Assembly: GCF_040807025.1 (NCBI RefSeq)
Contig: NC_090954.1
Coordinates: forward strand, 21,890,501 to 21,954,500
DNA length: 64,000 nucleotides
Origin: Struthio camelus
Lineage: Eukaryota; Chordata; Aves; Struthioniformes; Struthionidae
Direction: 5' to 3'
Shown here: piece by piece, positions 11,839-23,129 of the stretch
Position numbering within the stretch: the stretch's first letter is position 1
Layout of the letters: every line of letters starts with the position of its first letter
Program-made: the position numbers and the translations under genes
The notes under the pieces: generated by a model
Database searches by the model: none
What the model was told of the DNA's origin: nothing
Seen by the model: the letters and a program-made list of their open reading frames with translations, nothing else

Positions 11839-14374
11839 TGGCTTAGTTAAACACTTCCCAAAGGATCCCAAGCACATCGGAAGGTAAATGCACATGGGCA
11901 GGAGTGGGTGAGAATTGGCCAGGGCTGCGTTTGCAAGGTGACAGCTGGGCAAATGCACTATGGTGGGGGGGGGGGGTCATTGTCTTGGACCTCCAAACTG
12001 AGCCCAGGAGGAGCCAGGGCATGCAGCACTGGAGCGGCTGAAAGTTTGGGCCAGCAGTCAGCAGCATCTAGGCAGAGACATGTCGGCCTTGGGCCGGTGA
12101 GGTAGAGATTGCCAAATAAGCAGGGACTGAGGAGGGGTGAGGGTAGATCTACTGAGCGATACATCCTGAGAGTGACAGGAGCTGGGAAAGTAACCTAGTT
12201 CTGGCTTTATGAGATTGGCTCTCCCAATCCCCACTCTGGGAGATGAAAGTGAGTAATTACTGTCTGACTCTGCAGTATGGCTGAGGCGATCAGCTGGAGA
12301 AGACATCCCCAGGCCACTCTGCCCGTGCAGAGCCGAGCTGGTGAGTGGGTCAGACACAAGCTGTTGGTGCCATCACTTTGCAGGCTGGCAAGCATCCCTT
12401 GTCTCTTCCTAAGGTGGGAGTGGCTGTGCCCACGTCCCATACTGGCAGCTTGAGGTGAGGACTCCCTTCGCTCCCCTGCGAAGCTCCCTGCTTCACTGAT
12501 TTCTACTGGCCTCTGTGTAATCACCCATTGCTCCCAACCTTTCTGGGGTCCAGCAGGTCTACCCAAACAGTAACCAGCCTGGGGCTGGGAGCAGACCCAG
12601 GAGCAGGAGGGCCATGGCCCAAGAGGATGAACAGTGGATCCACCTGCCTCTGATCAGGGTCCTCTTGCAAACAGTTTGCTGAGCAACAGCAAGGTTTGGG
12701 CCTAAGGAGTGTTGGTTAGTGTGAGTGGCTTTTTGCTTGGTCTCCTGCTGCTCTGGGTCGGCTGAAGGAGGTGGATCCTTCCAAGGGAAAGCCATGCTGT
12801 GGCCCTGGCTGGGCTCACGACCTTCTGGGATTGACAAGGGCTCTGCAGGTTTTGGAGCTGTGGTTCAGCTGTGCTGCCTGGATCTAGCAGGGAAGCCCCA
12901 TGTCCTAGCACGGAGCCAAGAGCAGCAAGCCTGGAGGAAAGGACTGTCATCGGGCAATATTAGCTCTCCTTGCTCTGTGCATCAGCCTCTGCTGTCTGAA
13001 TCTGCCCTAGACCCTCTCTGTGGCCTTCCAGGAGTGACAGGGTGCCCTTGTGCCTCTCCATGCATATTGACACCCTATTCCCCTGCGTCTTCTGCTGCCC
13101 AACAGCTAAGCAATGGCTGACTGCTAGACAACTCTTACTTCCTCCATCCGTTGCCATTAACCAGGGGTCCACTTTGCCTTCACCGCTGTACTGAGTGTCA
13201 AGTGCTCTTTGTTTTGTACATGGGTTGTGGTGCCTGTGCCGCAGGTTTGGCCAGGCTGTCTTGGCCCCGCTTCAGGGTGACTTCTATGGTTGCATCACTG
13301 CCTGACCCAGTGCTGCTGCCTGCCTGGGCTACAGAGCAAGCTTAGCAGCCCTGCGTAGGTGTGTGCTCTCCACATTGTGCCTTTTCAGGGTGATTTGTGT
13401 CTTGCAAACACTTTAGTCATTGTTTAAGGGCTCTTCTTCAGACTACAAACCTACAGGAGGTTGCCACACTTCTCAGCTCCTTAATGTATTGTCTTGCTTG
13501 TCTGTCTTCCCTTGAGGCTAAAAAAAACCTGCTGCCCAGGCAGAGTTTCTGAGTTCTGCTTCTGCCTGGAGTCACCACTCCTATCAAACACCTTTGTGAG
13601 CTGCACTTGTGTTTTCATTTTTATTCTTTGCAAGAAGAAAGCCTCATGCTTGTTTTTCCACCTCCATCCTCTGTTCTCAATCCTGGGTTGACACCAGTTT
13701 TTAATTCCAGGGCTGGTGCGGGTCCCTGCTCTCAGACCATAACTACTCCATCACGTCAAATCCACCGAGCACCTGCCCTCCCGATGCAAAAGGGCCAGCC
13801 CAGCTCTGGCACACTGCAGGACAGTGCCCACCGGTGCCGTGCGTGTGGCTTGACTGAGCTCTGCCCATACAGTTGCAGACCTTCAGGCAGGAGAACAGCC
13901 AGCTGGAGCAGAGATCCCAGAGTATCCATACAGGTTGTCCCAGACCAGGAGAGGCTGGGATGGGTGATTCCAGTGGCATAGAGGTGACTGGCGGGAGGCT
14001 GAACTGCAGGCAGCTATCGTCTGTGCTGACTGGCAGCACGCAACCCTTGGGTACCTGCTCCCTCCCAAGGACCTGATCTTCTCACTCCCAGGCTGGGTGT
14101 CCTGGGAGGCAGCACTGCCCTGCCACTGTAAGTGATGTCTTCTGACAGGGAGGTACTGGAAGAGGATTGGGGACAGAGTGGGGATGTAGAGGTGTCCTGG
14201 TTCGGATAAAGGAGTGAGGAGCATGGCGCAGGGGTCTCCAGCCCTAGTACTGCGTGGGAAATCTGGAACAGCCGGGGACTCCTTCCCTGGCCCGCGGGGC
14301 GTCCTCCCACCGCAGCTCCCTGCGGAGGGGCCCTTGAGTGCAGGCAAGCGAGGGAAGGCGGGGAAGGGGGGGAG

Positions 14375-14880
14375 AGAGATCTTTTCATCTAAAAGGTTAC
14401 ATTTGTCCTACTTCCTCCCATCTCCAGCAATTAACTTGAAGGGAGACATCATTGCTAATTGAGCAGTGAAGATCAGGAGCAACAATTACGCCTTTTGACA
14501 AGAGACAGCACAAGAGGGACTGCTCCGAGGCTGAGAATGGTAGGGAACGGTTTCTATGGCAATATAACTTTCCTCTCTTCCTCTCCAGCCATAGAAATGA
14601 TAAAAATGTAGATTTCTCCCTGATTAATGATTTAATGAAAATAAAGAAAATTCTTTAAAAAAAGAAAGAAAAAAAAAGACAAAATCAATAGGACGCAATG
14701 TTTAGCATGAGTCTGCGGCTGCAAGGAGAATCAATGTCCTTCCCGAGGCTGGACACGGTGAAATCTATTACAGCAACGTGCCGAGGAGTCAAAGCGGCCC
14801 TGCCGTTTGGTAATTAGGCAGCGGGCTCACACGGGGGAAACGTGAGGGCTATATTCAGATCTCTGATCAAAGGAGCTGCC
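14375..14880. promoter_or_regulatory. Long AT-rich island (candidate strong conserved element)
   Basis: About 500 bp of AT-rich, motif-dense, unique sequence: gcaattaacttgaaggg, cattgctaattgagcag, caacaattacgcc, an X-box-like gtttctatggcaat, ccctgattaatgatttaatg, then an A-rich run near 14,655-14,690 and gacaaaatcaatagg. No reading frame is conserved across it. Confidence 0.45.
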
Positions 14881-14992
14881 CATCAAAGAGCTCCTCACAC
14901 TGGCTTCTCCAGCAAACCTTCTCGCTCGCTCCACATCTCTCCTTCTTCCCTTTCTCCTTGCCGCCTTCCCCCAGCCTTCCACACCCCACCCC

Positions 14993-15035
14993 GAAATCAT
15001 TATTTTTAATTTTAATTATTCAGGCCCGTTCCATT
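14993..15035. promoter_or_regulatory. Short AT-rich island
   Basis: tcattatttttaattttaat then tattcagg, abruptly followed by GC-rich sequence. Confidence 0.3.
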
Positions 15036-15589
15036 TGCGAGGCAGCTGCACATGGCCCAGGTGCGGTGCACGCCAGGAGCGAGGCAGGGGGCCGGGGGCT
15101 ACGCAGCCGCCTGGCACAGTGGAGCCGGGGTGGCCGGCAGGGCACCCAGCCCTCTGCAGGTCAGCAGGCCGCAGGGGCCCTGGCAGCCCGGCCAGGCTGT
15201 CTCCGTGGCCCTGCACCCCAGATGTCCTCTGGCTTGTGCCTCTGGGTGGATGCTTCCCTTGCAGGCTCTTCTGACGGTTGGACCTCAGGCCCTGCACTTT
15301 CAGGGTGTGCTGGATGCACATCAGCTCTCCTTCACAACCTCCAGACCAGGTCCGGAGAGAAGGGATTTCTGGCCTCCCAAAACAGGAGGTCTCTGGAAGG
15401 GGCTCTCCAGGCTCTTTAAGTGTCCCAGACTGGGACCCGAGGGGCCGTTTGGGCACTTACCAGAGGGTTCAAGTCCAAAATGGCTGGCTTCCAGGCGAAG
15501 TGGTCCTGCTCGCTGGAGGGAGAGAAGAGGGACAGAGTGCAAGAGGGACCCAGGAATCTGGGGATGGGTCCACGTCCCACACTGGGCTG

Positions 15590-16420
15590 GGACCCAGGCG
15601 TCCGGGACGGCATCGTGCCTCCTGGCAGCAGGGCGCTCGGCAGTGCAGGCTGCTGGGGAGGAGGTGCCCGCGTCCCTCGGACCGGGGACGCCCGCTCCAA
15701 GCGCTCTTCTGCCGAGGGAGAGGCGCAGCGGCCGGGAGGGGGTGCCGGCTCCGGCTGCCGAGCGGCGTAGGGCTGCTGTCAGCCCGGCAAACGGTGCTGC
15801 CGAGCGAGCTGCCATCGAGGCGACAGGGAGCCAGGGAGGGAGGGCCGCGGCCACCTCGCCGCGCCGCCGTCCCGCAGCTGAGAGCAGGCAAGCGCCCATC
15901 TGGTGCAGCCGATCCCGGCGGCGCAGAGCTGCCAGCAGTCGTCTCGGGGCTGCGACGCGGGGCGCCGGATCCCGAGGGCCGGCACCATCTCCCGAAACGC
16001 CGTGGCCTCGCGGAGAGCGGCGCCGGGGAGGGCTCCCTCGGCTTCACCCCCCCCGCTCAGGGCTTCGCCCCGGCCGCCTCCATCCGCATCCGCCAGCAGC
16101 GGCGGCTCGCTGCCGCCCGCCGAGGCGGCAGCGGCGCCGGGAGCCCTGCGGGACAGCGGGGAGGGCCAAGCCCTCCGCAAGCCCTTTCTTCCCTCTGCCT
16201 GGCTGAGTCAGCGCGAGCAGCGGCCGTCCTGCGGCGCGCGCTGCGGCCCGTCTGTTCCCCCCCCAAACCAGCGAATCGGGGCAGGTCGGGAAGGGGATTT
16301 TTGTTCGGTTTTGTTTTTTCCCCTCTTTTAGAGGATGCTGCTTTAGGATCCGGGAAGGCGGCTGGGGGGGGACCGGCTGCGCCTCCTCCGCCAGCTGTGA
16401 GAAGCTGGGGAAAACGTGCA
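15590..16420. promoter_or_regulatory. CpG-island-like block
   Basis: Very dense CpG (gacgcggggcgccgg, gcggcggctcgctgccg) for about 800 bp with long open frames on both strands. No start codon with a downstream exon is recognised. It may be an orphan CpG island or promoter of a non-coding RNA. Confidence 0.45.
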
Positions 16421-16884
16421 GCAGATTCAGGTCAGCCGTGCGCCGATTCATCAAAACGCAGCCCGCTTCGGCAAGCAGAAGGCGCCTCTGCAAGTGACCC
16501 TGGGCTGGTGGGGCCAGCAGGGCCTGCTGCACCTCTGCTGCCCGCCGCCGGCGTCCGCCGGAGCCCTCCCCGCAGCGTGGGACACTTCCCGCGGTGGGTC
16601 AGACGTTTCCCCTGGCACTGGGATACCTCCCTCAGCCGGCCAGGCGGTTCCCGGGGGATGCTTATCCGCCTGGGTCAGGCACTTCCCTAGGGATGCACCT
16701 ACATTTCCAGAGGCTCTTCCCGGAGCCTGAGCGGTTCCCGAGACGGTCAGCCCCACATCTCCCCACACCGGGCGTTTCTGCCCCGTGCAAGCAGCCGGTC
16801 TGGTCCCAGGAGGAGCGCTTCCAGCCCAGGTGCTTGACAGGGGTAGCGCCCTGGCACATGGAGGGACTTTCCCACCTCCTCAGT

Positions 16885-17020
16885 TTCTATTTTATTGCCA
16901 AACTGAAGCATAAAACACACATAAACAAATCTAATGGCGAGAAATGGGTTGCTATCAAATCAACAAATTAATCTAATTATAGGGTTGATTAAATCATATC
17001 AGATAAAGCAACGACTCCTT
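16885..17020. promoter_or_regulatory. AT-rich island, PBX/HOX-type module
   Basis: Contains cataaacaaatc, tatcaaatcaac, aaattaatctaatta and the near-palindrome tgattaaatca (16986-16996). It is bracketed by gttgct (16948-16953) and its complement agcaac (17007-17012). A CpG block follows. Confidence 0.45.
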
Positions 17021-17294
17021 CCCAGCGCTCCGCAGCCATGCGGGGAGGCAGGCAGCCCCGCTCAGCTCTCACCCCCCGCAGCAGGGACTCGCCGCTCGAG
17101 CGGCGGCTTTCGGACTCAGCCGAGCCGCCGGTGCAGGGCAGCGTCAGGCCGCTCGGCAGCCCGGGCGCTGATGCCGCGCTAGGCGGCCTGCCTGCCGAGG
17201 GCAGCGCTGAGCCCCGCGCCTCCCTGCGCCTCCCTGCGCCGGCTTCCCGCGGCCCCTTCCAGCGCAGCGCAGGATGGCACAGCGTGCCCCGGTG

Positions 17295-17475
17295 CAAATT
17301 TGAATGGCAAATGTGGATGCAAAGTACATGATTCCTCAGGATTAAAGATGCAGCTCTAGCGTGTGAAATGTATGCGGGAGCCGTCTTTGGAGCAAGACTG
17401 CTTAAATCTAAGCCTGCTTTAGGTATTTGAGGAACAATTTTATCAGTGCTGTTTGCAGAGCTTTGCTGGGGCCGT
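17295..17475. promoter_or_regulatory. AT-rich island
   Basis: gcaaatttgaatggcaaatg, aagtacatgattcctcagg, acaattttatcagtgctg. Unique, motif-rich sequence in a GC-rich setting. Confidence 0.35.
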
Positions 17476-17487
17476 TTGCACTTCCAC

Positions 17488-17545
17488 ACATGCCTGCACA
17501 TGCAAACACACATGTGCATACAGCTTGTGCACATCTGCACAAGCC
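17488..17545. repeat. Short CA/TG tract
   Basis: cacacatgcctgcacatgca-type sequence immediately after an AT-rich island. Confidence 0.7.
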
Positions 17546-17579
17546 CCCGCACATAATACCCACCCTGCCAGCAGGCTGC

Positions 17580-17685
17580 TAGCGTTTTAAAAAGACATCC
17601 AGTATGAAAGGCAAAAACTCTGTATCTCCTAATAAAAATTGCAATGAGGGCCGTGTATTCAGGACCACTATCGAGACGTCTGCAG
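17580..17685. promoter_or_regulatory. AT-rich island
   Basis: agcgttttaaaaagacatcc and cctaataaaaattgcaatg. Candidate conserved element. Confidence 0.3.
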
Positions 17686-17902
17686 TTTTGCCTGGGAAGC
17701 CGCTATGGGGCTGTAGACATTAGCTGGAGGTCCCATTGGCTCTGAGGTTGTGTGCGATGGACTTGCCGGCTAGCTCAAGGATTCTTGCAGATGCTGACTT
17801 TCAGATATTGCCTCTTGCAAGGCTCCGGCTGGGAAGGTGGAGAAAGTACCTGTGTGTCTGCCACGCTTGGTGACGAGTCTAACCCACAGGCTCCCACAAT
17901 GC

Positions 17903-17948
17903 TGCAAAGAGCCTCAGCACCTCGGTGCAAAGAGCCTCAGCACCTCAG
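17903..17948. repeat. 23-bp direct repeat x2
   Basis: Units 17903-17925 and 17926-17948 (tgcaaagagcctcagcacct plus three bases) differ at one base, so the duplication is recent. Confidence 0.9.
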
Positions 17949-18724
17949 TGGTGCCGAGTGCTGGCATGCATACCCAGAGGGAAAATCCTTCTCCTAAAAG
18001 GCTGGATGTTGGTTCTGGATTTACCTTCTTCCGGAGGGTGGCAGAGGTTTTCCTGCCTTTAGCAAGTTGTTTTCCTCTTTTCAGGGCATCCTTTGTTTCC
18101 AGCCGTTGGTTTTATCAGCTCTTGTGGTTTGATTTTCTTCCTCTTGCCCTTCTTTTAGCTGACTTGCTCTGCTCCAGGAACAAAGACGCTTTAGTTGAAC
18201 AGTAATCCTTTGTTCACTGATATAAGATTTAGCAGAGTGCTGCAAAGTTCAGCTGTTCTGGGCTCTACCTGCTCAGTCCTGCTCTGATGTTTCAGCATCT
18301 CCCTCAAAAGCGTGACATGCCCAAGGACCCCACTTTACCTCCTTGCTTCCTGGCTGCAGCACGTCCGGGAGCGAGGCTCTGGCTGCGGCACGCTGACCCT
18401 GCTGCCCACGGGAGGAGGGAACCTGTGGGGAGGGGGCGACCCCACGGCATCGCTGCCGCTGCGCGAGGGCACCTTTGAGCTCTGGGAAACAGAGGGGGAA
18501 ATACCCCCCCCACCCCGGCAAGGCAGGGCTGTGCTTCCAGCTGCTCTCTGCTCGGGCACCACGGGCAGGAGGTGAGAGCCGTTTGACACCCCCTGTGCCC
18601 TGCCCTGTTGTCCTGGCTCGGCGCAGAGCTCAGACCCCGTCTTGGGAGTCCTGGCAGGTCTTGCCTTGCCCTTGGTTTTGCAGGGGATGCACTGTTGGTG
18701 CTCTTCACACTCCATTTTAGGGCA

Positions 18725-19030
18725 TCCTGTTCAACATTTGAGGGCCAAATGAATAAATAGCAGTGGGTAAAGTGGAATATTTTCTGCCTCATTGCCTGCT
18801 TCCAGGTGCAGGCAGTGTCAGAGCCAAGGGCACGGTGAGGTATGACCGAGACTGGGCACACCTTGCCGTCCCTTGGCAAGCGACCTACGGTGCCACATCT
18901 GCAAAGCTGGCAGAGGGCATCCCAGTTAGGAGCCAAAGCAACCTCAGAGATAGGATTATGCAGCGGCCACTTAGGAAGAATAAAGATCTGCATATGATGG
19001 GCCCAACTGGGCAGGTTGACCTGACAGAGA
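18725..19030. promoter_or_regulatory. AT-rich island pair
   Basis: caacatttgagggccaaatg, tgaataaatagc, then agataggattatgcagc and aagaataaagatctgcat. The inverted repeat caggttgacctg is at 19012-19023. Confidence 0.3.
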
Positions 19031-19214
19031 CAACAGCAGACCCTCCTCTCGGGTTCAAAAGCACGTCTCTGTTGCCTGTCCCCAGTGCGTGATGGGCTGG
19101 CAGCACCGGGTCGAGGGCTGAGGGTATCAGCGGGTAGTGGGGACACCTGCCAAGGTGGGGGGCAGCCGGAGCGGGCAAAGGACCTCCAAAGCGACACTTC
19201 TCAGCTGATGAGCT

Positions 19215-19330
19215 CAGCTTCTGATGGTCTCTCATATCTCTCATTAGTATTTTTTTATTAATCAATCCATAATGTATTTTTTCGCCCGTAAAAACAAGTA
19301 AATAATGCAAACATTGGCTCAAGGCGACTC
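19215..19330. promoter_or_regulatory. AT-rich island
   Basis: tctcattagtatttttttat, then taatcaatccataatg and gtaaataatgcaaacattgg. Dense homeodomain and FOX-like words. Confidence 0.4.
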
Positions 19331-20062
19331 AGACATGAGGCCTTGTGCTCCTGCAGCAAAGACTGCCCAGCAATATGACACAGGGTGCACATTACACAGC
19401 ACATCTCGAGCGGTGTCAGCAGAGGCGAGTGCGCTGCGGTTCCCGGAGAGGCTGCTTGTTTGTGGCAGCGCATTTAGCATCTTCGCTGTTTCCACGGGCT
19501 GTTGTCACGCTGCAGCTCATCCTTCGCAAAGCGATGCAACCACCCTGCAAGTTTCCGTGCTTGAGACAGGCTCTACCTTCCCTTGCCCAGCCTGAGCCTC
19601 CACGGAGCAGGGAGCATAGGCCACAAGGGGACACGGACCATGCTGGGAGCCAGAGTGGCAAAGCTGAGACTGCGCGGAGAACGACGGAAGGGATGAGCTG
19701 GAAGGAAGGATGCGATTCAGGACCTGCCCTTGCTCCAAGGAAGTGTGGGCAGATCATGTGCTTTTAGGCACCTGGGGCAGTTTTGAAGGAGGGGGGTCTC
19801 ACTCCATGCTCATAGCCCCTTCACCAGATCCAGGTACTGTGGGCTCTGGGGGAGCTGAGGACAACTCCACAACAGTCCCGGAGTAGGATTTATGCTGCTT
19901 TTGCCGGGGTGGACGGTGACGGCAGTGCTGTCAGCCATGCTGTGCTAGTCCTGACTCCTCCAGCCTTGCAGGGGCAGCACAGCTTCAGAGGTGGGCACAA
20001 GCAAGCCACCTAAATCTGCTCTCAGAGCTCTTTGCTGCTGCAAGCGGCTGCGACTACCCTCT

Positions 20063-20064
<2 letters not shown>

Positions 20065-20095
<31 letters not shown>
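20065..20095. repeat. (GT)n microsatellite
   Basis: A perfect gt run of about 31 bases that opens a longer imperfect GT-rich tract. Confidence 0.97.
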
Positions 20096-20097
<2 letters not shown>

Positions 20098-20285
20098 GAT
20101 GCTTTTATATGTGTGTGGATGCATACATATGCATGTGTATGCAGAGGTGCATGTATGCACACGTGCATGCATATGCGTACACGTGTGTATTTACATGTGA
20201 ATGTGTGCGTGTACGCGTGCCTGTGTAGATATGTGTGTGCTCATGTGCGTGTCCACGTGAGTGCTGGGGTGCACGTTGGTGAGCA
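20096..20285. repeat. Imperfect GT/AT/GC alternating tract
   Basis: Continues the pure (GT)n into tgtgtggatgcatac-like sequence for about 190 bp. Confidence 0.85.
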
Positions 20286-20329
20286 CGCAGAGATGGGGCA
20301 AGCTCTATTGAAAGGAACCGTTTTCCAGC

Positions 20330-20432
20330 CTGGGCTGATGTAGTTTAGCAATCAGAATAACTTTGCTAATGAATATTTAAGCCAAGTGTTGAATATTTAA
20401 AGTGTTCAATTATTTTAATGGCTGCTAAGTGT
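20330..20432. promoter_or_regulatory. AT-rich island with 20-bp-spaced repeat
   Basis: gaatatttaa occurs at 20371-20380 and again at 20391-20400 (two helical turns apart), followed by gttcaattattttaatgg. Flanks are GC-rich. Confidence 0.4.
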
Positions 20433-21189
20433 GGCAGCGGGAAGGGACAAGGGGCTGGCTGCCACCTGGGTCCGGCACGGGGCCCAGCACAGGGGTGGGC
20501 AGGAGGGGATGCCACCGGCAGCCCTGAGCTCAGGGTGGTGCGGGGTGACGCGTGCAGCATCGTGCTGTCTTCGGTGTGCTGCTGGTGAGCTGCTGGTGCC
20601 AAGCCCTGTAGCCACCCTGCCAGGATGCACATCCCGGTGCGGGTGCCCAGCGCTTGGCAGGGTGGCCACAGCTGCAGCCTGCAGGAGGAGAGCTCTGCCC
20701 GGCCGTCCTGGCAGGCCCGGCTATGTCCTAGTGCCCTAATTACTGCACAAATGGCCTGAGACGCGTGCCAGCACCACCCTGTGCCAAACCCCTCCTCCCT
20801 GGCGGCGCACAGCCCTGCCGCTAAGGATGCTCCAAAGCTGCGCCTGTCCCCGTCTCCGTGCCACAGGCCAGCTCCACGCTGGGGAAGCACCCGCGTGCCC
20901 AGACGCTGGTGCCAGGACCAGCAGGACGTGCCACCCCTGCAGACACCCCCACGAGCTGTGAGGCGCGAGCGGGCGCGCAAGTGGGGCATGGGGCATCCTC
21001 TGGCACTCGCAAAGTCCCCATGGAAGGCGGCTCCTGGCAGACACAGGGACTGGAGCCCGGCCGGGCCCTGAGCCTGTCCCCGTGGCTTGGTGCTGCCTGC
21101 CAGGGCCATCCCGAGCCCCCGGACCCACAGCTAGGAGGGTGGCAGAAAGCTGTGGCGCACGGAGGAGTGCTTCCCCAGTGCGCACTCCT

Positions 21190-21390
21190 GCAGCCATAAA
21201 TATTCATATTCTTATACTAATTTTCCATGTACTTTTCTGTCACATCCAATTTTATTTTAATTTCCCTTTATAAACCTTCACAGCTAATGCACTCTGTGCT
21301 CCCATGATTACCCCAATCAGCCAGTGCTTTAAACACAATCCCTGCAGGCAACTCCTGTTGGAAGCTATATGATCACTAAGCATCCACGCA
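21190..21390. promoter_or_regulatory. AT-rich island (candidate conserved element)
   Basis: About 200 bp: ataaatattcatattc, ccaattttattttaatttcc, cagctaatgcactctg, catgattaccccaatcagc. Sharp GC change at both ends. Confidence 0.45.
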
Positions 21391-21879
21391 CGAGCCGTGT
21401 ACGCGGGGCAGACCAGGCTGCCAGCGCAGCTGGGGCTGCAGCAGAGCTCCTTTGCCACCCTGCGGCTGGGCACAGCAGTCGCTGCAGCTGGCAAGGGGGC
21501 CGGGCAGAGCCGCCCTCCCCAGGCTCCGGGACCACAGGACCTCTCTGCAGTCCTGCGCCTTCCTTAGGCCCATTCGTGATGGCCTCGGCCTGGCTCTCGA
21601 TAACTTTGTGTCCCGATCCTGCAGCGTGCATGCTGAAAATATTTGTCTCTTCTATGAGGACGTGGCTGTCGCGGCCGCTGCTGCTTCCCTGGCGGGCGGT
21701 TTGGCAGATCCCACCTCCAGGCGCCTGCCTGCGCCTGTGCCCGGCTCGCCGTGATGCCGTGTCCATCCGTAGGGTAAATTCCAGCTCCAGGAGGGCCGTG
21801 GGGCTCGCCAGCAGGAGCGGACGGTGTGCCGGGCTACAGCTGGGCAACGACACGCGTCGCGGGGATCCTCTGCGGACGA

Positions 21880-22760
21880 GCAGCGCGAGCTCAGCCCAAA
21901 TTCTCTCTCCCCACCGTGATCAGCGCTTGGCCTCGCAGCTGCCGTGTCCGAGGCCGGGGCTGGGGTGAACGGGCTGGTGTGCGGCCACGGCTGCGGAAAG
22001 CGGGGCGCTGGTCCCGCTGCGCTTGCCGTGCCGGCCGGCGGGGTGGCACCGGGCTGTGCAGCGCCGGGCACCTTGCACGCGCTGGCCCTGGGAGGGAGCA
22101 CGTGCTGCAGGGCCGCCCGTGCGCGTCGGTGACGGGCTCCGTGCTGGCGCCTAACGAAGCCGGCGCCTGAGCCGCGGCCCCCGTCTGTTCGCCGCGCGGC
22201 TTGGGCAGCCCCTGCGCCTGGCACGCTGACGCTCGCCGCCGCCGTGGCACCAGCTGCCGCTGCAGCCCTGGGCTCTGGGCCACCGCGCCGCTGCTCCCGG
22301 CGCTGCCCCAGCGTGGGGGGGGGGCTCAGCGCTGGGGCAGGCGGTGCCGGCGGCTGTGCAAGCTGGGGGTGCCATCGGGGGCGCTTTGGAGAAGGGCACT
22401 GGCTGCCCCCTGCCCACAGGGACACGTCCCTGCCCTGGGCGCAGGCAGCTTGTCACGGCCTGCTCCCCCGCGCAGACAGGCAGAGCCGCCTGTGCCCGGG
22501 ACGGGGTGTGCGCGCGCGTGCACCGGACGTGTGTCTGCGTGGTGCAGGTCTGCACGCAGCGTGTGTGTCTGCGTGCGCCACAGCGAGGAGGTGATGGCTG
22601 TCCCCCACGGCGCGCCCCGTGCAGCACCCTCCGGGTGAGGGTCCGGGCTGTCTGCTCAGGGTGGTGGGAGACCTCCTCAGCGCAGCAGGACGTGTGCCCG
22701 GCACGGCAGATCTGTCCCCGCAGGGGGACGCGAACAGAGCCGGGGGCGCGCGGGCAGTAG
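21880..22760. promoter_or_regulatory. CpG-rich block
   Basis: Continuous GC- and CpG-rich sequence with gcgcgc runs. No exon recognised. Possible orphan CpG island. Confidence 0.35.
22505..22580. repeat. Short GC/GT alternating tract
   Basis: tgtgcgcgcgcgtgcacc then repeated cgtgtgtctgcgtg. A strong Z-DNA-prone composition inside a CpG-rich block. Confidence 0.75.
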
Positions 22761-22984
22761 CAGGCGATGGAAAGGGCCGGGCTGCCCTGGACGCGGAGCG
22801 CTGCTGCCAGAAGGAGACCACGCGGGTGGTAATTTGTTCCTTGCCGTCCACGGGGACATGAATTAAAGAGGATCTGGGAGCCCGCACCAATCTCCTCCTG
22901 GTGGTCCCGGGAAAATCCCCCCGCGGGTAGGGGCAAGCCGGCTCCCGTGCTCCTGCCAGCAGTGGGAAGTCACTGAGGCTCTGC

Positions 22985-23110
22985 TAGCTCGCTTCTGAAG
23001 ACCTCTTGATAAACATTTATAAACATTTGTAGTATTTTAAATTCCCCCTCAATAATTTATGAATAGTTATTTTATATACTTTAAAGTGGATAATAATGTA
23101 AAATTTATAA
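22985..23110. promoter_or_regulatory. AT-rich island with tandem FOX-type sites, next to a CpG block
   Basis: ataaacattt occurs twice in direct tandem (23009-23018, 23019-23028), one helical turn apart. It is followed by gtattttaaattcc, caataatttatgaatag and ggataataatgtaaaattta. CpG-rich sequence begins within 40 bp. Confidence 0.45.
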
Positions 23111-23129
23111 GGAGGGAGAGCTCAGAATG

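Noticed and set aside
15460..15485. tRNA B-box-like ggttcaagtcc
   Set aside because: The T-arm flanks do not pair, and no A-box or acceptor stem is found at the right distance.
15278..16690. 470-codon open frame in a CpG-rich block
   Set aside because: Arg/Pro/Gly/Ala-rich, overlapped by long frames on the opposite strand, no domain or motif. Low stop density is expected in such GC-rich DNA.
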